A stretch of 64,000 nt of DNA from the NCBI RefSeq assembly GCF_038502225.1, contig NC_091292.1, positions 52,081,277 to 52,145,276 of the forward strand. Direction: 5' to 3'. Each line of letters begins with the position of its first letter. The first letter of the stretch is position 1. The stretch comes from Cherax quadricarinatus (lineage: Eukaryota; Arthropoda; Malacostraca; Decapoda; Parastacidae). Made by a program: the position numbers and the translations under genes. The notes under the pieces are model-generated. The model worked only from the letters and a program-made list of their open reading frames with translations, was not told the DNA's origin and did not search any database. Below are positions 54,980 to 64,000 of the stretch, piece by piece.

Positions 54980-57900
54980 ATATTTCATTGTTCTGTACGG
55001 GTTTCCCTGTCATATTTCATTGTTCTGTACGGGTTTCCCTGTCATATTTCATTGTTCTGGACGGTTTCTGTCTTTTCATTGTTCTATTTGTTCTTTGACG
55101 GGACTCTGTCATGATTCATTGTTCTGGACTGGTTTCCTGTCATGATTCATTGTTCTGACGGGTTTCTGTCTATCATTGATTCATTGTTCTGGCAGTTCTG
55201 GGTTTCTGTCATTTTCATTGCTTTCTGACTGTGGGTTTCTGTCATATTTCATTCTTCTGGACGGATTTCCCTGTCATATTTCATTGTTCTGGACGGGTTT
55301 CTCTGTCGTATTTTTTCGTTCTGGAGGGGTTTTCCTGTCATATTTCTTTGTTTTGGAGGGGTTTCCCTGTCGTATTTCATTGTTCTGGACGGGTTTCCCT
55401 GTCATATTTCATTTTTCTGGAGGGGTTTCCCTGTCATATTTCATTGTTCTGGAGGGGTTTCCCTGTCGTATTTCATTGTTCCGGACGGGTTTCCCTGTCA
55501 TATTTCATTGTTCTGGACAGGTTTCGGTGTCATATTTCGTTGTTCTGGACGGGTTTCCCTGTCATATTTCATTGTTCTGGAGGGTTTCCCTGTCATATTT
55601 CATTGTTCCGGACTGGTTTCAATGTCATATTTCATTGTTCTGTGCGGGTTTCCCTGTCATTTTTTCATTGTTCTGGACGGGTTTCCCTGTCATTTTTCAT
55701 TGTTCTGGACGGATTTCCCTGTCAAATGTCATTGTTCTGGACGGGTTTTTCTGTCATATTTCATTGTTCTGGACGGATTTCCCTGTCATATGTCATTGTT
55801 CTGGACGCGTTTCCCTGTCATATTTCATTCTTCTGGACGGGTTTCCCTGTCAAATTTCATTGTTCTTGACGGGTTTCTTTGCCATTTTTCACTGTTCTGG
55901 ACGGGTTTCCCTGTCATTTTTCATTGTTCTGGACGGGGTTCCCTGTCATGATTCATTGTTCTGGACGGGTTTTCCTGTCATATTTCATTGTTCTGGATGG
56001 GTTTCCCATTCATATTTCATTGTTCTGGACGGATTTCCCTGTCACATTTCATCGTTCAGGACGGGTTTCCCTGTCAAATTTCGTTGTTCTGGACGGATTT
56101 TCCTGTCATATTTCATTGTTCTGGACGGGTTTTCCTGTCATATTTCGTTGTTCTGGACGCATTTTCCTGTCATATTTCATTGTTCTGGACGGGTTTTTCT
56201 GTAATATTTCATCGCTTTGGACGGGTTTTCCTGTCATATTTCATTGTTGTGGACGGATTTTCCTGTCATATTTCATTGTTCTGAACGGGTTTCCCAGTCA
56301 TATTTCATTGTTCTGGACGGGTTTCCCTGTCATTTTTCATTGTTCTGGACGGATTTCCCTGCAATATTTCAGTGTTCTGGACGCATTTTCCTGTCATATT
56401 TCATTGTTCTGGACGGGTTTTCCTGTCATATTTCATTGTTCTGGACGGGTTTTCCTGTCATATTTCATTGTTCTGAACGGGTTTCCCAGTCATATTTCAT
56501 TGTTCTGGACGGGTTTCCCTGTCATGTTTCATTGTTCTGGACGGATTTCCCTGTAATATTTCATTGTTCTGGACGGATTTTCCTGTCACATTTCAATGTT
56601 CTGGACGGGTTTCGCTGTCATGTTTCATTATTCTGGACGGGTTTCCCTCTCATGTTTCATTGTTCTGGACGGATTTCCCTGTAATATTTCATTGTTCTGG
56701 ACGGGTTTTCCTGTCACATTTCATTGTTCTGGACGGGTTTCCCTGTCATGTTTCATTGTTCTGGACGGATTTCCCTGTAATATTTCATTGTTCTGGACGT
56801 GTTTCTCTGTCACATTTCAATGTTCTGGACGGGTTTCGCTGTCATATTTCAATGTTATGAACAGCTTTCCCTGTAATATTTCATCGTTCTGGACGGGATT
56901 TCCTGTCGTATATCATTGTTCTTGACGGGTTTCCCTGTCATATTTCATTGTTGTGGACGGGTTTTCTTGTCGCATTTCGTCGTTCTTGAGGTGTTTCCCT
57001 GTCATATGTCATTGTTCTGGACGGGTTTCCCTGTCATATTTCATTGATCTGGACGGGTTTCCCTGTCATATTTCATTGTTTTGGACTGGTTTCCCTGTCA
57101 TATTTCATTGTTCTGGACGGGTTTCCCTGTCAAATTTCATTGTTCTGGACGGGTTTCCCTGACATTTTTCATTGTTCTGGACGGGTTTCCCTGTCATTTT
57201 TCATTGTTCTGGATTGGATTCCCTGTCTTGATTCATTGTTCTGGACGGGTTTTGCTGTCATATTTCATTGTTCTGGACGGGTTTCCCTGTAATGTTTCAT
57301 TTTTCTGGACGGGTTTCCCTGTAATTTTTCATTTTTCTGGACGGCTTTCACTGTCATATTTCATTGTTCTGGACTGGTTTCCCTGTCATATTTCATAGTT
57401 CTGGACGGGTTTCCCTGTCATATTTCATTGTTCCGGACTGGTTTCAATGTCATATTTCATTGTTCTTTACGGGTTTCCCTGTCATATTTCATTGTTCTGT
57501 ACGGGTTTCCCTGTCATATTTCATTGTTCTGGACGGGTTTCCCTGTCATTTTTCATTGTTCTGGAAGGGTTTCCCTGTCATGATTCATTGTTCAGGACGG
57601 GTTTTCCTGTCATATTTCATTGTTCTGGACGGGTTTCCCATTCATATTTCATTGATCTGGACGGGTTTCTCTGTCATATTTCATTCTTTTGGACGGGTTT
57701 CCCTGTCATATTTCATTCTTCTGGACGGATTTCCCTGTCATATTTCATCGTTTAGGACGGTTTTCCCTATCAAATTTCATTGTTCTGGACGGGTTTCTCT
57801 GTCATATTTCTTTGTTCTGGAGGGGTTTCCCTGTCATATTTCATTGTTTTGGAGGGGTTTCCCTGTCGTATTTCATTGTTCTGGACGGGTTTCCCTGTCA

Positions 57901-60299
57901 TATTTCACTGTTCTGGAGGGGTTTCCCTGTCATATTTCATTGTTCCGGACCGGTTTCCCTGTCATATTTCATTGTTCTGGACAGGTTTCGGTGTCATATT
58001 TCATTGTTCTGGACGGGTTTCCCTGTCATATTTCATTGTTCTGGAGGGTTTCCCTGTCATATTTCATTGTCCTGGACCGGTTTCAATGTCATATTTCATT
58101 GTTCTGCAGGGTTTCTCTCATTTTTCATTGTTCTGACGGGTTTCGTCATTTTTCATTGTTCTGACGGATTTCCTGTCAAATGTCATTGTTCTGACGGGTT
58201 TTTCTTGTCATATTTCATTGTTCTGGACGGATTTCCTGTCATATGTCATTGTTCTGACGCGTTTCCGCCATATTTCATTCTTCTGACGGGTTTCCTGTCA
58301 AATTTCATTGTTCTTGACGGGTTTCTTTGCCATTTTTCACTGTTCTGGACGGGTTTCCCTGTCATTTTTCATTGTTCTAGACGGGGTTCCCTGTCATGAT
58401 TCATTGTTCTGGACGGGTTTTCCTGTCATATTTCATTGCTCTGGATGGGTTTCCCATTCATATTTCATTGTTCTGGACGGATTTCCCTGTCACATTTCAT
58501 CGTTCAGGACGGGTTTCCCTGTCAAATTTCATTGCTCTGGACGGGTTTCCCTGTCATATTTCATTCTTCTGGACGGGTTCGTAGTCATATTTCATTGTTA
58601 TGGAGGAATTTCCCTGTCATATTTCATTGTTATGGAGGAATTTCCCTGTCATATTTCATTGTTCTGTGCGGGTTTCCTTTTCATATTTCATTGTTCTAGA
58701 CGGGTTTCTGGGTCATATTTCAGAGGGTTTCTGTTTCAGTTTCAATGGTTTCATATTTCATTGTTCTGAACGGGTTTCCCTGTCATATTTCATTGTTCTG
58801 TACGGGTTTCCCTGTCATATTTCATTGTTCTGGACGGGTTTCCCTGTCATATTTCATTGTTCTGGACGGATTTCCCTGTCTTATGTCATTGTTCTGGACG
58901 GGTTTACCTGTCATATTTCATTGTTCCGGACTAGTTTCAATGTCATATTTCATTGTTCGGTACGGGTTTCCCTGTCATATTTCAATGTTCTGTACGGGTT
59001 TCCCTGTCATATTTCATTGTTCTGGAGGGGTTTCCCTGTCATATTTCATTGTTCTGGACGGAATTCTCTGTGATATGTCATTGTTCTTCACGCGTTTCCC
59101 TGTCATATTTCCTTGTTCTGGACGGGTTTCCCTGTCAAATTTCATTGTTCTTGACTGGTTTCCCTGCCATTTTTCAATGTTCTGGACGGGTTTCCCTGTC
59201 ATTTTTCATTGTTCTGGACGGGTTTCCTTGTAGTGATTCATTGTTCTGGACGGGTTTTCCTGTCATATTTGATTCTTCTGGACGGGTTTCCCTGTCATAT
59301 TTCATTCTTCTGGACGGATTTCCCTGTCACATTTCATCGTTCAGGACGGGTTTCCCTGTCAAATTTCCTTGTTCTGGACGGGTTTCTCTCACATATTTCT
59401 TTGTTCTGGACGGGTTTCGTTGTCATATTTCATTGTTCTGGAGGGGTTTCCCTGTCATATTTCATTGTTTTGGAGGGGTTTCCCTGTCGTATTTCATTGT
59501 TCTGGACGGGTTTCCCTGTCATATTTCATTGCTCTGGAGGGGTTTCCCTGTCGTATTTCATTGTTCCGGTCGGGTTTCCCTGTCATATTTCATTGTTCTT
59601 GAGGAGTTTTTCTGTCATATTTCATTGTTCTGGAGGGTTTCCCTGTCATATTTCATTGTTCTGGAGGGGTTTCCCTGTCGTATTTCATTGTTCCGGACGG
59701 GTTTCCCTGTCATATTTCATTGTTCTGGACGGGTTTCCCTGTCAAATTTCATTGTTCTTGACGGGTTTCCCTGCCATTTTTCACTGTTCTGGACGGGTTT
59801 CCCTGTCATATTTCATTGTTCTGGACGGGTTTCCCTGTCAAATTTCATTGTTCTTCACCGGTTTCCCTGCCATTTTTCACTGTTCTGGACGGGTTTCCCT
59901 GTCATTTTTCATTGTTCTGGACGGGTTTCCCTGTCATGATTCATTGTTCTGGACGGGTTTTTCTGTCATATTTCCTTGTTCTGGATGGGTTTCCCATTCA
60001 TATTTCATTGTTCTGGACGGATTTCCCTGTCACATTTCATCGTTCAGGACGGGTTTCCCTGTCAAATTTCATTGTTCTGGACGGGTTTCCCTGTCATATT
60101 TCATTCTTCTGGATGAGTTCGTTGTCATATTTCATTGTTCTGGAGGGGTTTCCCTGTCATATTTCATTGTTCTGGAGGGGTTTCCCTGTCGTATTTCATT
60201 GTTCTGCACGGGTTTCCCTGTCATATTTCATTGTTCTGGACGAGTTTCCCTGTCATATTTCATTGTTCTTGAGGGGTTTCCCTCTCATATTCCATTGTT

Positions 60300-60780
60300 C
60301 TGAAGGGGTTTCTGTCAGTATTTCATTGTTCCCTGAACGGGGCTGTCATATTTCAGTTCTACGAGTTTTTATATTTCATTGTTCCCTGAGGGGACTCTTT
60401 CATATTTCATTGTCTGGAGGGGTTTCGTCAAATTTCATTGTTCTGGACTGGGTTTCTTTTCATATTTCATTGTTCTGAGAATTTCCCTTTATATTTCATT
60501 GGGTTTCTGTTAGTGGTTTCTTATTTCATTGTTATGGACGGGCTTTCTTGTCATATTTCATTGTTCTGGACGGGGTTTCATATTTCATTGTTCTGTACGG
60601 GTTTCCTGTTATATTTCATTGTTCTGGAGGGGTTTCTTGTCATATTTCATTTGTTCTGGGAGGGTTTTCCTGTCATATTTCATTGTTCTGGACGGGGTTT
60701 CTGTCGTATTTGTTCTTTCGGGTTTTATTGTTCCAGGTATTATTGTTCGGACGGGTTTCTGTCATTTATTGTTCCAAGGT
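60300..60780 (+). other. Irregular, indel-rich patch in the satellite
   Basis: Strings such as CCCTGAACGGGGCTGTC and TTCTACGAGTTTTTATATTTC show many small insertions and losses relative to the matching block near 62.0-62.5 kb, which is clean. The patch is bounded by regular units. Confidence 0.6.
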
Positions 60781-62609
60781 TCCCTGTCATATTTCATTGT
60801 TCTGGACGAATTTCCCTGTCATATTTCATTGTTCTGGAGGGGTGTCCCTGTCATATTTCATTGTTTTGGAGGGGTTTCCCTCTCGTATTTCATTGTTCCG
60901 GGCGGGTTTCCCTGTCATATTTCATTGTTCTTGACGGGTTTCCATGTCATATTTCATTGTTCTGGACAAATTTCACTGTCATATTTCATTGTTCTGGACG
61001 TGTTTCTCTGTCATATTTCATTGTTATGGACGGGTTTCCCTGACGTATTTCATTGTTCTGTGCGGGTTTCCTTTTCATATTTGATTGTTCTAGACGGGAT
61101 TCCCTGTCATATTTGATTGTTCTGGAGGGGTTTCACTGTCATATTTCATTTTTCTAAAGGGGTTCCCCTGTTATATTTCATTGTTCTGGAGGGCTTTCCA
61201 TGTCATATTTCATAGTTCTGGACGTGTTTCCCTGTCATATTTCATTGTCCTGGAGGGGTTTCCCTGTCATATTTCATTGTTATGTACGGGTTTCCTTATC
61301 ATATTTCATTGTTCTGGACGGATTTCCCTGTCATATGTCATTGTTTTGGACGCGTTTCCCTGTCATATTTCCTTGTTCTGGACGGGTTTGCCTGTCATAT
61401 TTCATACTTCTGGAAGGGTTTCCCTGTAAAATTTCTTTGTTCTTGACTGGTTTCCCTGCAATTTTTCACTATTCTGGATGGGTTTCCCTCTCATTTTTCA
61501 TTGTTCTGGACGGGTTTCCCTGTCATATTTCATTGTTCCGGACTGGTTTCAATGTCATATTTCATTGTTCTGTACGGGTTTCCCTGTCATATTTCATTGT
61601 TCTGGACGGGTTTCCCTGTCATTTTTCGTTGTTCTCGACGGATTTCCCTGTCATGTGTCATTGTTCTGGACGCGTTTCCCTGTCATATTTCATTCTTCTG
61701 GACTGGTTTCCCTGTCAAATTTCTCTGCTCTGGACAGGTTTCCCTGTCATTTTTCATTGTTCTGGACGGGGTTCCCTGTCATGATTCATTGTTCTGGACT
61801 GGTTTTCCTGTCATATTTCATTGTTCTGGGAGGGTTTCCCATTCATATTTCATTGTTCTGGACGGATTTCCCTGTCACATTTCATCGTTCAGGACGGGTT
61901 TCACTCTCAAATTTCATTGTTCTGGACGGGTTTCCCTGTCATATTTCATTCTTCTGGACGGGTTCGTTGTCATATTTCATTGTTCTGGAGGGGTTTCCCT
62001 GTATTTCATTGTTCTGGAGGGGTTTCCCTGTCGTATTTCATTGTTCTGGAGGGGGTTTCCCTGTATTTCATTGTTCTGGAGCGTATTCCCTGTCGTATTT
62101 CATTGTTCCGGACGTGTTTCCCTGTCATATTTCATTGTTCTGGACGAGTTTCCCTGTCATATTTCATTGTTCTTGAGTGGTTTCCCTCTCATATTTCATT
62201 TTTCTGGAGGGGTTTCCCTGTCGTATTTCTTTGTCCCAGACGGGTTTCCCTGTCATATTTCAGTTCTGGACAAGTTTCCCTCTCATATTTCATTGTTCTG
62301 GAGGGGTTTCCCTGTCAAATTTCATTGTTCTGGACTGGTTTCCTTGTCATATTTGATTGTTCTGGACGGATTTCCCTTTCGTATTTCATTGTTCTGGACG
62401 GATTTCCCTTTCATATTTCATTGTTCTGGACGGCTTTCCCTCTCATATATCATTGTTTTGGACGGATTTCCCTTTTATATTTCATTGTTCTGTAGTGGTT
62501 TCCCTTTCATATTTCATTATTATGGACTGGTTTCCCTCTCATATTTCATTGTTTTGGACGGGTTTTTTTGTCATATTTCATTCTGGACGGGTTTCCCTGT
62601 CATATTTCA

Positions 62610-64000
62610 TTCTTCTGGACGGATTTGATCATTTCATTTCATCGTTCAGGTCGGGTTTCTTAGTCAAATTTTTCATTGGGGTTCTGGACGGGTTTCGCGT
62701 AATATTTCATTGTTCTGGACGGGTTTCTGTTCGTATTTCATTGTTCTGATCATATTTCATGTCAGGGGTTTATTTCATATTTCTGGGACGGGTTTACTTC
62801 TTTTTCTCATATTTCATTGTTCTGGAGGTGTTTCTTTAGTTCATATTTCTGTTGTTATTGGTTATGGGTTTCCTGACATATTTCATTGTTCTGTTTGGGC
62901 TGTTTGTTCATATTTTTCATTGTTCTGGAGGGTTTCTGTCATATTTCATTCTTCTGAAGTGTTTCGTCATATTTTCATTGTTCTGAACGGGGTTTCTGTT
63001 TTTCATATTTCCTTGGTCTGGAAGTGTTTTTCTGTCATATTTTATTGTTCTGACGGCTTTCATGTTTCATATTTCGATTGGTTTCCTGATTTGGCTTCAC
63101 CTGTCATTTATTTCATTGTTCCTGACGGGTTTCTCATATTTCATTGTTCTGAAGGGTTTCGTTGTCATATTTCATTGTTCCTGGACTGGGTTTCATTTCG
63201 TTCATGTTTCATTCTTCTGACGGCTTTCCTGTCAAATTTCATTGTTCTGACGGTTTCCTGCCATTTTTCTTCTTGATCTGACGGGTTTCTGTCGTATTTA
63301 ATTGTTCCGACTTTGGTTTCTGTCATATTTCATTGTTCTGGGACTTGCTTCTGTTTCGTATTTCATTGTTCCGACGGGTTTCTGTCATATTTCCTTGTTC
63401 TGACGGGTTTCATATCGTATTTCTTGTTCCGACGTCTTTTCCTGTCATATTTCATTGTTCTGACGGGTTTCTGTCGTATTTCATTCGTTCCGACGGGTTT
63501 GCTCGTCATATTTCATTACTTCTGACGGGTTTCCTGTCATTTCTTTTGTTCTTGGACTGGTTTCCCTGCCATTTTTCATTGTTTTGGGGTTCTGAGGGGT
63601 TTATTCGGTTTCTCATATTTCATTGTTCTTGACGGATTTCCGTCAAATGTTTCATTGTTCTGGACGGGTTTTTCTGTCATATTTCATTGTTCTGGACGGA
63701 TTTCTCTATTTCATTGTTATCGGGTTTCTGACGCGTTTCCCGGGTTTCATATTTCATTCTTCTGACGGGTTTCCTGTCAAATATTTGATTGTTCTTGACG
63801 GGGCTTTCTTTGCCATTTTTCACTGGGGTTCTGACGGGTTTCCATGTCATTTTTCATTGTTCTGACGGGTTTCCTGTCATGATTTCATTGTTCCTGGACG
63901 GGGTTTTCCTGTCATATTTCATTGTTCTGCACGGGTTTCCATTCATATTTCATTGTTCTGACGGATTTGATGTCATTGTTTTCACATTTCATTTCGTTCC
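62610..64000 (+). other. Irregular end of the window within the satellite
   Basis: Indels are dense to the last base, while the underlying unit (TTCTGACGGGTTTCTGTC, CATATTTCATTG) is still visible. The array therefore continues past the window, but unit-level statements in this part are unreliable. Confidence 0.65.

Larger units (their letters stand above)
11238..64000 (+). repeat. Large satellite DNA, 32-bp unit, at least 52.7 kb
   Basis: The unit starts GTTCTGGACGGG, has TTTCCCTGTC in the middle and ends ATATTTCATT (32 bp: 14 T, 7 G, 7 C, 4 A). I see it only in one orientation across about 1,650 units, with the right end outside the window. Common variants are GGACTGG, GGACAGG, GGACGGATTT, GGGTTTTCC, TTTCAATGTC, TTTCTCTG and TTTCAATG. 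The unit has no stop in any + frame, so all + frames translate to a 32-residue Phe/Ser/Cys/Ile-rich pattern (GFPVIFHCSGRVSLSYF and onward). This accounts for frames of up to 1,256 codons at 16853-20623. I do not call them genes: all three frames are open in the same places, units of 29-31 bp occur freely, and there is no non-repeat domain. The reverse strand contains TGA in every unit. The likely role is heterochromatic satellite DNA. Confidence 0.98.
30700..64000 (+). repeat. Second variant family of the satellite with higher-order blocks
   Basis: From about 30.77 kb units with GGAGGGGTTTCCC and TCGTATTTCATT become frequent, whereas I saw almost none before. Long ordered strings of variants recur as blocks. 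One runs from CCCATTCATATTTC through CATCGTTCAGGACGGG and GGGTTCGTTGTCATATTTC to TATTTCAGTTCTGGACGAG. Blocks of this kind recur near 30.6, 36.0, 37.4, 38.2, 39.6, 43.0, 46.7, 52.4, 60.0 and 61.9 kb, complete or shortened. Confidence 0.8.

Noticed and set aside
11238..64000. A CRISPR array, because of the roughly 30-bp direct repeats
   Set aside because: The repeats are contiguous with no unique spacers, and the sequence is clearly eukaryotic.

Overview
This is a repeat-dominated eukaryotic nuclear window. I see no intact gene, no tRNA or rRNA, no CRISPR array and nothing that looks bacterial. Five unrelated tandem arrays cover about 90% of the 64 kb. The rest is AT-rich DNA with decayed non-LTR retrotransposon (LINE) pieces and short dispersed repeats. 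Several dispersed pieces resemble, from memory and unchecked, repeats common in decapod crustacean genomes: the GTGCCGAATAGG element near 3.8 kb, the CCCACCGAGG...CCCAAAAAGAAAAA element near 6.2 kb, the CGGGGGCGTTGACCCCCG element near 8.2 kb, and the 30-bp repeat near 5 kb. My best guess is a decapod such as a crayfish, lobster, crab or shrimp. This is an inference, not a proof.

Layout. 1-3594: a minisatellite with a 20-bp unit, interrupted by about 13 copies of a spacer module and by (CA)n tracts. 3595-4920: AT-rich DNA with half of a dispersed element, a (GT)n tract, a 20-bp palindrome and a stem-loop. 4921-5370: 15 nearly identical 30-bp units, each carrying AATAAA. 5730-6140: a LINE 3' fragment, followed to 6545 by another dispersed repeat. 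6838-6972: (TA)n then (GA)n. 7609-8085: a broken LINE reverse transcriptase core. 8148-8230: a short dispersed element. 8269-8524: eight units of one 32-bp repeat. 9037-9802: about 32 units of a 24-bp repeat. 10951-11237: a second LINE 3' fragment.

11238-64000: a satellite of 32-bp units, all in one orientation, at least 52.7 kb long (about 1,650 units) and running off the window. It starts directly at the LINE 3' end. Its left part is diverged, a core around 16.3-19.9 kb is nearly uniform, and from about 30.7 kb a different variant family with long higher-order duplications dominates, including a clear 5.6-5.9 kb pair at 43.4-49.2 and 49.3-55.0 kb. Scattered patches of this right-hand part carry context-specific deletions that look like unpolished assembly.

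The many long open frames inside the arrays are by-products of stop-free repeat units. They are not annotated as genes. The window most likely represents a satellite-rich heterochromatic or recently amplified locus. No group of genes works together here.
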